This document shows positions 26,131 through 37,686 of a stretch of 64,000 nucleotides of DNA, piece by piece; within the stretch, counting starts at the first letter, position 1, and the number at the start of each line of letters is the position of its first letter. The notes beneath the pieces are model-generated. The model was not told the origin of the DNA, searched no databases, and saw only the letters and a list, made by a program, of their open reading frames with translations. Source of the stretch: Erythrocercus mccallii (lineage: Eukaryota > Chordata > Aves > Passeriformes > Dicruridae); the NCBI GenBank assembly GCA_013397435.1, contig VZRG01001533.1:68494-132493 (forward strand). Direction: 5' to 3'. The translations under genes were made by a program, and so were the position numbers.

Positions 26131-26436
26131 CGACGAACGAGTGGTGCCACAGCAGCAGAGCCTGCTTGCCTCCTCCTGCCACCACCATCACTCCTTTATC
26201 CTGGACTGGGCGTGGAAGAGCTGAATCCCATCTTTTCCTTGACACTGACTTTTATTTTTTTTTTCCCCTCAGAGGAACGAGCAGAAATTTTACCCAGCGA
26301 ACGCAGCAGAGATTTGTCCCAAAGCGGCAGCCCCCAGCCAGTGGGGGGGAAGTGAGCAACACATCCATCAGCTGCTGAGCACTGGGATCAGAGGGGAGAG
26401 GCTGGAAAGGTGGGGAACGGGGGGGGGGCCACTTAC

Positions 26437-26633
26437 ATGGTAATGTTTCTGCACGGTTCTTTTGGATCATTATGCAGAGCTGTAGCACCAGTTGAGGGGC
26501 GCTCTCGAGGAAGGTTTCCAGGAGGCGCAGCATGTTTACGTCTGCATATTCGTACATCATAGCCCAGTAGAAACGCCGCTGGTGTTCCTTCCGCCTCTGG
26601 CTCTGGATCCCCAGGTACATGGTTCGGATATAC
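26437..26633 (-). CDS. XKR6: XKR6 internal coding exon (exon 2)
   Basis: This 197-base exon encodes 65 complete residues plus split codons at each end. The acceptor is 'cttttccctcccgtttcctgcag' in outline (a pyrimidine tract then CAG at 26634-26636). The exon opens with the last base of an Arg codon, then Tyr-Ile-Arg-Thr. The donor is T|GTAAGT at 26436-26431. Peptide landmarks are 'MYLGIQSQRRKEHQRRFYWA', 'YEYADVNMLRLLETFLESAP' and 'QLVLQLCIMIQKNRAETLP', the last followed by the Cys shared with exon 3. These are diagnostic of XKR6; XKR4 and XKR7 differ clearly over the same stretch. The block covers a basic loop and the conserved amphipathic 'ETFLESAPQL' helix common to the XKR family. No frame damage is seen. 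Immediately after the donor the transcript carries a run of ten C. Confidence 0.96.
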
Positions 26634-26796
26634 CTGCAGGAAACGGGAGGGAAAAGCTGGGTGTGAGATGCTGGAGTACAGCGAAACTCATTTGTGCAGG
26701 GGAATGGGGTTCTGGGGAGACGTTAGGGTTTGCATGGTTTTTCCTCTCCCTCCTGTCAGATCTGAGGAGGACTTTCAGAATCTGACTCATCATTAG

Positions 26797-26878
26797 TGTT
26801 GGAAAAGAGCTCCAGGATCATCAAGTCCAACCTTACCCTGGATGCCACCCTGAGAACAAAACCATGTAGTGGAGTGCA
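26797..26878 (-). mobile_element. CR1 LINE 3' fragment, short
   Basis: The plus strand reads 'gttggaaaagagctccagga' then 'tcatcaagtccaacct', the CR1 3' end in reverse complement. The sequence degrades after about 80 bases ('acaaaaccatgtag'). Confidence 0.7.
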
Positions 26879-27129
26879 TTTGGTGTTGCAAGGGTGGGAA
26901 GATTTTACTTGGTACCACCCAAATGTGAAACCTGGGAGCAGGAAATGCTTTTGAAGCACAAGAAGACAACTCCCTCACCTAATTTTCATCACAAGAAGAG
27001 AACCCACCTGAAAAATACTGATCCTAACACCTGGAAGTGGCTTGACAGACCATCTAAACCCTTTCAGCACTCTGGTAAGGAGCTGCTCTCACAGACCCCA
27101 GAGCTCAAGAAGTGTTCAGATCACACTCT

Positions 27130-27226
27130 CAGGCTCATTGTGGGATTCTTGAAGTTGTCCAGGAATTGGAATTTGACAATCCTTGTGGGTCTCTTACAGC
27201 TCGGAATATTCTGTGATTCTATGATT
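27130..27226 (+). mobile_element. CR1 LINE 3' end, sense
   Basis: Ends with 'gacaatccttgtgggtctct' and 'cagctcggaatattctgtga', then 'ttctatgatt', the CR1 tail in forward orientation with its octamer-like end. It is one of only four plus-strand CR1 copies in the window. Confidence 0.8.
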
Positions 27227-27461
27227 TGACCCTATTTCATCATAGATGGAGCAATGAGACACCACTTTCACATGCAGCTCGTGTGTGACCCACAGATGTG
27301 AGAGACCACAGCTTGTCACTGGTCAGCTTTGAGACTTTGGGCAGTGTTGAGGTAGCAAGAAGTGCCTTGTGCATGGACAGGCACAGCTCTACCAGTGCCT
27401 CTGTCTCGTGGAATTTAAGAAATGACCCCTAACAGGGTCCTTTCCAATGCCTGTTGATATT

Positions 27462-27602
27462 ACAGAATCCCAGAATGGTTTGGGTTGGAAGGGACCTTAA
27501 AGATCACCTTGTTCCAACCCCCTGCCATGGGTAGGGCCACCTTCCACTATCCCAGGTTGTTCCAAGCCCCATCCAACCTGTCCTTGGACACTTCTAGGCA
27601 TT
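27462..27602 (-). mobile_element. CR1 LINE 3' fragment
   Basis: Reads 'cagaatcccagaatggtttg', 'ttggaagggaccttaaagat', 'caaccccctgccatgggtag' and 'ccttggacacttctaggc'. A clean 3' terminal copy, ending abruptly after about 140 bases. Confidence 0.95.
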
Positions 27603-28714
27603 GACAATCTAATATTGGGTCTTCTTCCTTCTCACTCTGAGCGGCGGCTGTAACCTCGTCTGGCATGGGAACCGTTTCACCTGGCGCCGACCCTAAAGCT
27701 GCAGATCTGAGGCAGTCAATAGTTGGAAATGTCCCCTCCCGGGACTGTGCATCTGTCCCAGCTCCTCTGCCAGCAGGGCAGTGGGGTGAAGCTCCTTCTG
27801 GAGGCTCTGAGAGTGGCTCAAGGCACAAGCTGGGCTTTGGCCAAAACCATTAGATCATCCCCTGCCACCGGGGCGAGACTGCACAGCTGGGGAGAGCAGG
27901 AGGGAAGGACGTGAGCCTGGACAGCCTCTGGATCTCCTTGCTACACCCAGGGAGCGGCAGAGAAGCGGAGCCAGCTCTGCAAGCCCTGCCCTTTATCCAG
28001 CATCTTGTCCTTCCAGCCCGCTCGCAGCTGGCAGGCGAAAAATCCCGAAAGAGAACTGCAAGGACACCGAAAAGAAAAAAAAAAAGAAGCAGGAAAGCCA
28101 CCAGATGGGGCTCGACACTCGAGAAAAATGCTACGCCAGTCGCATACGACACTGGTGACACTGGTGTGACATCCACAGCAGACCCCGAGCGGGATGGAAA
28201 TGGCCGTGGAGCACCTGCTCTCCCAACATTCCCAAATCCACCACCTGCACTTGGCATTTCCATGGGAGACCCCAACCCCAGGAGCTGCAGCATGGCACAG
28301 GCATCCTTCCTTCCCTGCACCCAGGAATGAAATAAATGCAGTTTAGCTGGAAAGGTGAAGTCAGGGAGAGTGTTGTGGCTCAAGGAGAAGGCAGAGAAAA
28401 GGAGAACGCAATGATGTCGGTGACACAGGGTCAGAAAAAGCCATGTGGTGGTGCCCATAAGGTGCTGCCCACGGGCAAAGGCACCATCACCTCTGCCAAA
28501 TTCCACCAAATCTGTGCTGCAGTCCTGGATGGTCTCCCCCTCCCCAGAAGCTCCCATTCCTGCTGGTATACCAAACCTAAACTCCTCTTCAGAAGGTTAA
28601 ACTGCTCATTACTCATCACCTCAGCCGTGGACAAGAAGAACATTTTTTACCTGTTTGCGCATAGTTGCCATGTAAACCTTTCATTTCTCCATATTAAAAA
28701 AAAAATCACAGTTC
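27603..28714. other. Intron 1 segment, moderately CpG-rich
   Basis: No exon recognised. CpG density is raised at about 27640-28200. A 235-codon open frame exists on the minus strand at 27850-28557 but resembles nothing known and carries long hydrophobic and low-complexity runs. Confidence 0.4.
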
Positions 28715-29078
28715 CATAGAATCATAGAATTATTAAGGTTTGAAAATACCTCTAAGATCATCCAGTTCAGCCATTCCCCCAGCACTGCCAAGGCCACCAC
28801 TAACCCATCTCTCCAAGTGCCACATCCACGTGGCTTTTAAGTCCCTCCAGAGATGAGGACTCTACCACCTCCTTGACCAGCTCCTTCCAATGCCTGATAA
28901 CCCTTTTCCCTGAAGGAATTCTTCCTGATGTCCAACCTGAACCTTCCCTGGTGTGACTTGAGGCTGTTTCCTCTCATCCTGTCCCTGTTCCCTGGCAGCA
29001 GAGCCCGACCCACCCCCTGGCTGCCCCCTCCTGTCCAGAGGGCAAGAAGATCCCCCCGTGAACCTCCTTTTCTCCAGA
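28715..29078 (-). mobile_element. CR1 LINE 3' fragment
   Basis: Begins 'catagaatcatagaattatt', continues with 'cctctaagatcatccagttc', 'caagtgccacatccacgtgg', 'ttgaggctgtttcctctcat' and 'aacctccttttctccag'. It is a roughly 360-base antisense copy of the CR1 subgroup with the 'accatgtccccaagtgccac' motif. Confidence 0.95.
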
Positions 29079-31576
29079 AAAAGATTCTTTCAGTGCCTTC
29101 TCACAGTTCACATTTCTTACACCTCTACTCTTCCACACTGCTGTTCCCAACAGCTGTCTCCAGTTTTGGGTTATTTTTAAGACAATCTCTACTTTCCCCA
29201 GCCCTCCAGGTTGGTTGAATCAAACTGCAACAATGGCATTGGACCACTCAAAAAGATTAAGAAGAAATTATCAGAAGGGACACAATGTCCTGCAATGATT
29301 TCTCCTGAATCTCTGGGGTTAGGATGAATCTCTAGGGGTTCACCACCATCCACAATTTAAGCATAAATTTTTCTTACCGGCCACAGAAAGAGGATACACC
29401 AATCCATGGAGGCAGAATGCATGGAAAAATATTCAAGCACATTGACACACTGTCCCGATCCTGTCTCCACCTGTGGCAATGGCACAAACACCAAGTTCTC
29501 CCTGGCTGCTGAGCCCACAGCCTTTGGCAAAGGTCACCTGCGTTGTGCCTCTTTCATGGATGCAAAACTGAGTCAGAGAGCACCAAAAAGGTGCTCTCAA
29601 AGCTTTTTGGTGTCAAATCTCAGATCTTTTAGTGCTGTCCCCTGCCTCCAAACACCACATGAATGGAGTACAACCCTACTTGCTGATGCTCCTCCATGCA
29701 GGGTGGACACAATTCCTTCACAGCATAAATCCCAGCCCTGCCCTATTTGACCCCAAAGGACAAATCTGTCCCTACCCTATGGGATTGTGACCTCAGGAAC
29801 CCCTTGGCAAACGTTGGGCAGCGTGAGCAAAGCAGCTCTGAGGACCATTTGCAGATGAAAGTAAACTAACTTCCTTTTTTCTTCTCTTCAGACCATGAAA
29901 AAATATGGTGCTCTGTTTTCAGCACCCTTCAGACCCATATCTGGCTAAAAGAGGAAAGGAATGACTAAGGTCCCATTCCTTCTTGATGCCAGTGGATTGT
30001 GAGAATAACTGGGAAAAGTAATATTTCCACCTCGTGGGATTTCAGCAAGTAATAAATACCTACTTAATTAATCCACATAAAATTTCACCCATCTCTAACA
30101 CTGGTAATTCTTAACCCTATTTCCAAACACCAATGTACAGAACTGGTGTAACCAGTTTTATTCCAGTTCATCTGTTTCCTTGTGGCATTTTATTTACATC
30201 TCTGGGGGTCTTTCAAACCTTTCCTAACACTGGTTAAGTGTAGACAACTTAAGAAGAATGAAGAAAAAAAAAATCAATGTCATTTCACCTGAAATTCGTT
30301 GTTCCCGGTCAAGCTGGTGGCAAACAAGCTTCTATAATTAGACTTTTAAATCCATATTCAGGCCTGATCTTCAATCTTTAGCAACACGATGCTTCCTCTT
30401 ATGTGAGAGAAAGCCATTCAGTGCTCCATGCTTTTGAAAATCAGGCTAATTTATTTATTTAAGAGCTTCATTTGGGATACAGGAGCCTAACTTTGGGCTT
30501 TTTTTTTTCTGAATGCCAGCTATTTTTATATACGAGTGTGTATATTTGTGTGTATTTTTAGTTCTAAGTCACATCACAGCTTCAAGAGATAGAACTAATT
30601 TGGGGTTGGGAGGGGGATTGGGGTGATTTTTTTTTTTTTTTTTTTTCTTTTTTAGTGCACAAAGGATTGGCTGTCCCCTCCCTCCTGGCAGGGCTCCCAG
30701 AATTCCTGTTGGTATAATTACCCTCACGCTTATTTACTACGTATGTCACAGCAGCACACGAACTGCTCGGGTCAAAGTCACTGCTGTCCCTGCGCCAAAG
30801 CGCCTTTTCGAGGAGCCAAATCCACCAAACGTGGTCAAATAACCTTTGGAAAGGGCTGCAGAACCCACCAGGGGGGAGAAGAGGGGATGTTCCTGCTGTG
30901 AAAACGCAGCCCTCCCTGAGCTCTGTGGAAAAAGCTGCTCCACGTGGATGGCAGGGGATGGATTCTGGAGGCTGAGGCTCTGGTTTTGTATCATGAAATG
31001 AAGCAGTCTTTGGCCAGCTGGCAAGGCTCGGCTCTGCGTGGCTACGTCCATGTAGTTGGCCCTGGCCAAAATTTCCAGGGATTGTGTTGACAGTTTTAGA
31101 GGGTGAGCTATTGCAGGGTGGTGCCTGGGCCTTGGCACAGCTGGATTTACAGAGGTGGCTCCCAGCGTCACCAGGAAATGTAGGAGGATGCCTCTGGCAA
31201 TGGGTTGGAGGAGAGAAGGAGGATGTGGATGTGTAAAAGGGTCATGGGAGCCCAGAAAGGCACATCAGGACAGGCACTGGGCTGTGCTTTGGGGACAGAA
31301 GAGTCCTGGGGGCCTGATCCACACAGCCACAAGCTGACCAAGGGCAGGAATCTGAGGCTCTAACAGTCTGATCACTTCTCCTGAGGCCAACAGGCCAAAA
31401 CACAAGAAGTGAACTCTCTCATCCTCCAAACCCAGGAAATTTCCTCCATATTCAGCATTGGAAATGATTCCTGGCCCTTGTAGATTACTGAAAGCTGCAC
31501 AGATTGTGATGACTTGGGAGAGTCCAAATATGCCTGGACTATTCTAATTAAACTTAGATTTTGGCATGGGATCAGA
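29079..31576. other. Intron 1 segment, mostly unremarkable
   Basis: No gene seen. It holds a poly(T) run at about 30629-30655 and an AT-rich stretch at 30000-30620 with a possible ancient repeat fragment (next entry). Confidence 0.45.
30431..30499. repeat. Possible ancient amniote repeat fragment
   Basis: The combination 'cttttgaaaatcaggct' ... 'aggagcctaactttgggc' resembles an old repeat common in turtle and crocodile DNA. I know it only by its 'ttttgaaaatc' and 'taggagcctaa' phrases. The match is short and the family name is unknown to me. Confidence 0.35.
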
Positions 31577-31640
31577 ATAACCTGCGTTGGAGGGACCCAC
31601 AAAGATCTTTGAGTCCAATCCCTGGCGCTGTACAGGGTGT
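31577..31640 (-). mobile_element. Short CR1-like fragment
   Basis: 'ttggagggacccacaaagat' followed by 'ctttgagtccaatccctgg' is like the CR1 3' end in reverse complement, but only about 60 bases long. Confidence 0.5.
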
Positions 31641-31882
31641 GGTGCAGTTGCAGTGCCCATGAACAGGTCTTGAAATTACCTGGTTTATTAGTACAGGTAC
31701 ATGGGAAATGGATTTTGCTCGTGCTCAGCCTTCTGTTGGGGTGGAATGCTGGAGAGACAGCTCTGATGCTGTGGTAGCCAAAACACTGGGGTGTTACCAA
31801 CACCCTCCCAGCTCCAAATGCACAGCACAGCAGTGTGGGGGCTGTTGTGGGGAAAACAAGCTCCATCTCAGCCAGACCCACC

Positions 31883-32448
31883 CACAGAATCACAGAATCT
31901 CTGAGGCTGGAAAACATCTCTAAGATCAAGTCCAACCAGCACCACCATGTTCAACACCAAACCATGTCCACAAATGCCGTATCCACACTTCTTGAGCACT
32001 CCCAGGGATGGTGGTTCCACAAGGTGATGGTGGTGCCACAATGTGGCACAGCTTGAGGCTGTTCCCTCTCATCTTATCCCTGTTCCCTGGGAGCAGAGCT
32101 CGACCCTCTCCAGCTGCCCCCTCCTGGCAGGGAGTTGTGCAGAGCCACAAGGTCCCCCCTGAGCCTCCTTTTCTCCAGGCTGAGCCCCTTTCCCAGCTCC
32201 CTCAGCCTCTCCTGGTGCTCCAGCCCCTTCCCCAGCTCCGTTCCCTTCCCTGGACACACTCCAGCCCCTCAATGTCCCTCTTGTCAGGAGGGTCCCAGAG
32301 CTGTCCCCAGCACTGGAGGTGCCCCAGCAGTGCCAGCACAGTGGGCAGTCTCTGTCCTGGCCCTGCTGGCCACACTGTTGCTGGATATTTCATCCAGGAA
32401 GCCCTTGGGCTTCTTGGCCACCTGTCACTCTGCTGGCTCACGTTCAGA
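31883..32448 (-). mobile_element. CR1 LINE 3' fragment, about 565 bases
   Basis: Starts 'cacagaatcacagaatctct', passes through 'ccaaaccatgtccacaaatg', 'cttgaggctgttccctctca', 'cctgagcctccttttctcca', 'cagcccctcaatgtccctct' and 'gccacactgttgctggata'. Order is collinear with CR1 in reverse complement. A long stop-poor plus-strand frame at 32008-32652 is a by-product of this element. Confidence 0.95.
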
Positions 32449-33824
32449 AATGTCCTGGCTGTGACCTTGCTGACGTGGCAGCCACACACATCACACGGAT
32501 GGGCACCATCCCACGGCACCAACCTTCTCCCTGGTGCTCCTTCCTGGAGGAAGAGGATGGGAATGGGGGGTGCCATCCAGCTGAGGGCTCACCCTCCTGC
32601 CACCTCGTCCTCTTGCAAGGGGCCTCGTGCGCTGGAGGGTGTTCCCAAATGAAAATCCCTCTCCTCGGAGGGGAGGAAACGAGGACATGTGTAACTGCTG
32701 GGCTGGAAGGCTCGGAGCAGAGGCTGCCTGAACGTCCCCTTACAACAAGGTTACGTGAGGCCAGATCTCAGCTGGAGCGAGCTGGCATCCACAGGGCTCT
32801 GGCAATTTACACCAGCTGTGGCTTTGGCCCGTTTTTTTAATTTTAATGAATTATTTTCATTCTAACTGATATAAAAGGAATGGGAGACGCAGCACTGGAG
32901 CAACAGGGGAGCAGGAAAGTGAAACGCTGTCTATTAAAAAAATCAAAATCAAACTTAGAGTTGCCATCACCATCAATGTGCTCAATACCAACATTTGTTA
33001 GTTGTTTTCTTTGTTATAATGTCACACGCCAGTGATAAGGATTCACAGATGGATTATTATTGTTCCTAGTTCAAGTATGAAAATAGGAATTACAGGGTCC
33101 CATCCAGGTGCTGGTATTCCACAGCTTTTTCTGGCTACTCCCATGGCATCAAATTCCTCTAGAACAAGGGGCTGCATCCAAAATACCTCTAAGGAGTTGT
33201 TCCTGGTCTGGCCTGAGCCTCGAAGGGTGTGCAGGATTTATTTTCACCATTGCTGGTTGTGGTGGGTAAAAACCATGCTGAACTGGGAAAGATCACTTTT
33301 TATCTCAAAATTAAGAAAGAGATCCTTATTTCTGCTCAAACTCTAATCCAGCTTTCTCACCAGTCATTCCAACCACACACACCTAAATAATCTTTTTTAT
33401 AACCTTCTTCAGGGCCCTGATGCTCAGAACTGGGGTTCTCAGTGCATTCTGACAACTTTGGGGGATTTCCTTATATGGTTTATACCTAAAAAATGAATGA
33501 AATGTAACAAAAAGTGTGTTCATCAAGGGGTTTAGTCCTTCTGCCTTGCAGTTTCTGATCTAAGTCTTATCTACTTGTTTCTATCAGCTCCTATTAAAGA
33601 ATTAATAATTTGTCTTACAAGCTCTCGCTTTTTTTGCCAAATGTGCAACTGAAATTGGTATTTGAAGGAATGATTGTCCCAGACTTCTGCTGCACAGGAG
33701 AAACTGTTACAATTTCATATTCTAAGGCAGTCTGAAGCTGTTTTAAAGCACAGATGGCTTTGCTACACACCAGCCTCAAAAGATGCAACTGATTTATCAA
33801 ACTTATGTTGGGAAGGATCATATT
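32449..33824. other. Intron 1 segment, nothing recognised
   Basis: No gene or repeat identified; AT-rich around 32825-33030. Confidence 0.45.
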
Positions 33825-34018
33825 GTGGAATCAAAGAAGAATTTAGGTTGGAAGGAGATTTTAGAGGTCTGGGCACCGAGGCTCCTATTCAAGTGGGGAT
33901 AACTTTGAAGTTAGAGAAGGTTGGTCATGCTCTGGTGCAGTTGAGTTTTGAAAATCTCCAAGGATGGAGATTCCACAGCCCCTCTGGACAACCTGTTCCA
34001 GCCTTTAACCCCAATCCC
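33825..34018 (-). mobile_element. CR1 LINE 3' fragment, diverged
   Basis: 'tggaatcaaagaagaattta', 'ggttggaaggagattttaga', then 'gaaaatctccaaggatggag' and 'tctggacaacctgttccag' follow CR1 order in reverse complement, with many changes. It abuts a second, different CR1 copy. Confidence 0.88.
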
Positions 34019-34020
34019 TG

Positions 34021-34152
34021 CAGAATCATGGAATCACTCAGCTTGGAAAAGACCTCCTGAGTTCAACCACCAACCCAGCATTACGGGCATGACCAAACCA
34101 TGTCCTCAAGTGCCACATCCACAAGTTTTTTGAACATTCCCAGGGATGGTGA
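34021..34152 (-). mobile_element. CR1 LINE 3' fragment, second of a head-to-tail pair
   Basis: 'cagaatcatggaatcactca', 'gcttggaaaagacctcctga', 'gaccaaaccatgtcctcaag' and 'gaacattcccagggatggtg'. It begins within three bases of the end of the preceding copy, at the point where that copy would otherwise continue into its body, so it probably inserted into it. Confidence 0.93.
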
Positions 34153-36649
34153 AATGATTTTCAGCTTCAGATCACTTCCACTACTTGAAGAAAGTTTACA
34201 AATCGGCCCCTCCTTGGAAAGAGTCAGTTCCATCCAATAGTTCGTGAGGGGTAATAAAATCATGACACTGCAGTAGTATTTTTAGGATCTGGTTCCAAAA
34301 TCTTTGGTATTTAGGCTGATTTAACTCATGGCTGATAATCTGGGGCTTTTGATACACAAAACAGGGCTCTGTGATTGATGATTCCTGAGCAATGTCCCCA
34401 GCTCCTCTGAATTATTGCTTTGGTGGCAGTGCCAGGTGAAGGGAGCATAAACCAACACCCCCTCCTCTGGGGCAGCGCTCCTGCTCTTGGTTCAAATCCC
34501 TTTTTACTGATGTTTTAAGCAGATATTTGGGACTGTGAGAGCACAGACAGGGCTGCAGGTGTGATTTCATGCTGCTGACAGACACTGGGGTCACAACCTC
34601 CAGCAGCTGCACAGGGCAGGAAAGTGGAGCAAGGGCATCACTGCAGATAAAACTCCAGAGGCCAAAGGTGCAGGAGCTGCTCGTGTTGCTCCATCTGGGG
34701 GATGTTTCTGGGATTTGTCTCTGTGACTGCTCTCCTTCCCCAGCTGCAGAGTAATTTTCTCTGACTCACAGGCTGAAAGATCACAACCAGAAGAAAAGAA
34801 ACAAATCACAAGGACGTGCTAGCCCTAAACAGCCTCACTTTTTGGCAATGATTTGTCAATCCTTCCTCAGTCTGGCTGTTACTGAACTGTCCTTGCTTAG
34901 TCAGAGCCTGTCCAGTGTTTCTTTATTTGCTGAAATGGCCATGAATGGGTTATTGACATATTCACCACAACCCCGATTTTGGAAGCAGCCAGGCAGCTTC
35001 TCTTTGCTGCATCCCCATGGCTGAGGAGTTCCCCTGGATATCGAGGTTGCAGAATCCCCATTTCCAGGTCTCTGCTCAGTAAATCAATACAGAATCAGAG
35101 AATAGCTTTGTAGCAGCAGCTACCATTGTTTTGACCCAGGCTCCTAGAAATCATGTTTGTGCTTTCATTTGTTAATTATTTTGTGAGATGTAGAGCTCTA
35201 AAACAGGAACACAAACCCCAAGACCTCTCCAGCACCAGGGCATGAATGCCCTTCTTTTGGATTTCAATGTGAGAACCATCTCCATGCTGCATGAAGGAGG
35301 AGGCAGAGCAGCGGGGGCTGCTGGAGAGGGTATCCAAGTGATGGGTGCTGCAGAGACATGTCACAGCATCTATCACACGTGGGATGGTCCTAGCACTGAG
35401 CCAAATGCTCTCTTTAATCACGGATTCCCCCCTAAGTTAGTTATGAATACTCAAACCCCAGTCCCTTCCCTATTTTGCACAAGCTTATTTGCTTTAAGGA
35501 TACTCTGACACTCGGTGCTATCGCCTCTGGCAAAGCCTTCTGTTTTAAATCAAAGCTGTTAAACAGCTTTACACAGGGACCAGGAAGTTGGACTCAGACT
35601 CAGTTTTTGCTTCAAGTGGGTTTGTGAAAATAAGTTTTAGTGTCAGGGCTCTCCTCGTGGAAATAAAGCTGGTTCTAGTCCAGTCAGTCCTGCAGGAACA
35701 GCTGAAAGCCTTGAAAGTAAGCAGAGGCGTTCTGATTGACTTGTCTTGGCTCCAAGCAAGGGAAATTTCAGGGAAATTCTCTGAAATGCCAAAGAAAACC
35801 CCAAGCAAATGCCTGAGGGCTCCCAAAATGTGAGCGCTCAAGCACACGGTTCTCAGAGGCACATGGGAACAGTCACCTCACCCTTTGAACAGGATGGGTC
35901 ACGTTACAGTGTTTTAACCCAGAACGTCTTGAGAAGTGATTTGGCATCGTGTGGGCTCACCAGAGCTCACGGGGTATCTCAGGGGAGGAGAAGCTGGCAT
36001 TACTCTGGGATACCAGTCAGTGACAGGGACACATCTTCATCTCCTCACGGAGATCCCCTGGTGGAGGATGCAGAGCAGGAGAGGGGAAAGACATGATTTT
36101 TGCTGTCAGTGAGTGCCTTGGAGATGGAGACGCTTGTGGTCTTCTCATCTGTGTGGTTCTCACTTGCTGAGGGGTTTCACAGTTTGGGGTAGTGGCTCCA
36201 GAGTTCTGAACAGACACTGCAGATTGCCTTTTCCAACCCTCGAAAGCCAATGCGGACCCCAGGATCACAGTAACAAAACTGGGAGTTTGTTCCCCTCACC
36301 CAGAGGGAGACATTTCCATTCCCACACTCTGCCTGCTGGAAAAGATGAGGAGGTCACCTCTGTGGCTGGGAGATCTGGGAACCGATACAAATTCTAGGAG
36401 AGCACTCCCTGAATGTACAGTATTTACTCTTTGCCCGGCCATCAGGGTGAGTGATGCTTCAGCAGGACCTGAAATCACCAGACACGACTTTTCCATGCAG
36501 CAAAGCCTCTCCTAACCCGCATGGAGAGCTGAGGAGGTGGATGCCCAGGATTTTCAAACAGCATGCCAGAAAAACAGCAGCCAGGAAGGGTTGAGGGGGA
36601 GAGGTTTTTGCTTAGGAAAAGGGGAGCTGGTTCTTGAGGAGCTGGTGCA
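34153..36649. other. Intron 1 segment, nothing recognised
   Basis: No gene or clear transposon was found. Confidence 0.45.
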
Positions 36650-36970
36650 GCTGCAAAGAAGCCGCTGCCTGCTGCAGAGCTGCCAGGGTCAGAGCTGTGG
36701 CTCGCCGCCAGCTGCGGCGCGCTCTGCCCGCCGTTTGCAGAGCACCGGGGCTCCCAGAAAATCCTCGGGATGCTGCTGTTCTGCACCTACCAGGGACGCC
36801 TGAGCCCACCTCAGCCTTGCCGGGGAGCATCGCAGAGGCGGGACCGCGCGTTCGGCAGCGCATCCCCGGCTCTCCTGTGCCGCAGGGGTCAGAAGCATCC
36901 CTGGAGCGAAGCTCCCGGCTCGGGCGGCTTCGCACGAGGGCTGAGACTGTCGCCTCGGCTTTGCCATCCC
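36650..36970. promoter_or_regulatory. CpG island within XKR6 intron 1
   Basis: I count about 30 CpG in about 320 bases at roughly 65% GC, an observed/expected ratio near 0.9. Peak runs are 'gctgcggcgcgctctgcccg' and 'gggaccgcgcgttcggcagc'. On the minus (XKR6) strand a plausible donor CTG|GTAGGT occurs at 36790-36785. Together these are what an alternative first exon would show, but no coding start fits the XKR6 frame, so any such exon would be non-coding. Confidence 0.6.
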
Positions 36971-37542
36971 CTTTGAGGAGAAGGAGCTAAAAATTGGGTG
37001 AGCGCCTGTGAAATCCTGGAAGAACAGCCTCAGATCGTGGCTATTTTTAGTTCCACAGAAGCTGCGCATACATTAGTGAGGGCCTGCCTTCCTCTCCAGG
37101 CTGGGAGAAATCACACGGTGTCCTCCCAGCCTGCCAGGGAAGAGTTTAACCCTTTGTTGTCTCACCACAGTCGGCCCCAGCCAGCTGTACCTGAGCATGG
37201 ATGGTAATGGGGAACAGAACAAGGGGGGAAAACTCTTCATGGCCATTTTGGCTCTTGCAAAGTAAAGGAAAAATGTCTTTGGCCCGTGGACCTTACACCC
37301 TTATGTGTGGTGGGAGGAGCAGGGACTGAAGGAAATTCCGGCACAGAAATGGCATCTGGCTGCCACCACCATCTGCCCTGCCTGAGGAACAGCCACAGCA
37401 CGGGCTGAAAGGGGCAGCGAGCAGCTCAGGGTTTGCAGAACCTGAAAGTTGATTCCTCAACTCCGATGACCTCTCATGACAGCAGGGACAGATGCCATTC
37501 GTGAACTGCCACGTGCTGCCTTCAATTCACCCACCACAGCAT
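36971..37542. other. Intron 1 segment, nothing recognised
   Basis: No gene or repeat identified between the CpG island and the next CR1 copy. Confidence 0.45.
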
Positions 37543-37686
37543 TACAGAATCACTGAATGGTTTGGGTTGGAAGGGAATTTAAACCTCGTCTTGCTCCATC
37601 CCCTGCCAAGGGCAGGGACACCTTCCACTATCCCAGCTTGCTCCGGACCCTGTCCAACCTGGCCTTGGACACTTCCAGGGATGGGG
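37543..37686 (-). mobile_element. CR1 LINE 3' fragment
   Basis: 'cagaatcactgaatggtttg', 'cccctgccaagggcagggac', 'ccttccactatcccagcttg' and 'cttggacacttccagggatg'. About 140 bases, 3' end only. Confidence 0.95.

Larger units (their letters stand above)
7750..26436 (-). other. XKR6: XKR6 intron 2
   Basis: The intron is defined by the donor GTAAGT (plus ACTTAC at 26431-26436) and the acceptor ending in CAG at 7750-7752. It interrupts a codon after its first base. It holds two CR1 copies, the second copy of the unidentified inverted repeat, a CA microsatellite, MIR-like relics and a CpG island. No other coding exon was recognised. Confidence 0.93.

Noticed and set aside
6785..26633. Assignment to XKR4 or XKR7 instead of XKR6
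   Set aside because: Exon 2 ('GIQSQRRKEHQRRFYWA', 'YEYADVNML') and the C-terminus ('YELLQYESSL') fit XKR6; XKR4 and XKR7 differ in both places.
27850..28557. 235-codon minus-strand frame with hydrophobic stretch
   Set aside because: The Phe/Leu run is the reverse of an A/G-rich tract at about 28070-28090; no family resemblance and no splice context was found.
32008..32652. 214-codon plus-strand open frame
   Set aside because: It is mostly antisense CR1 sequence (31883-32448).
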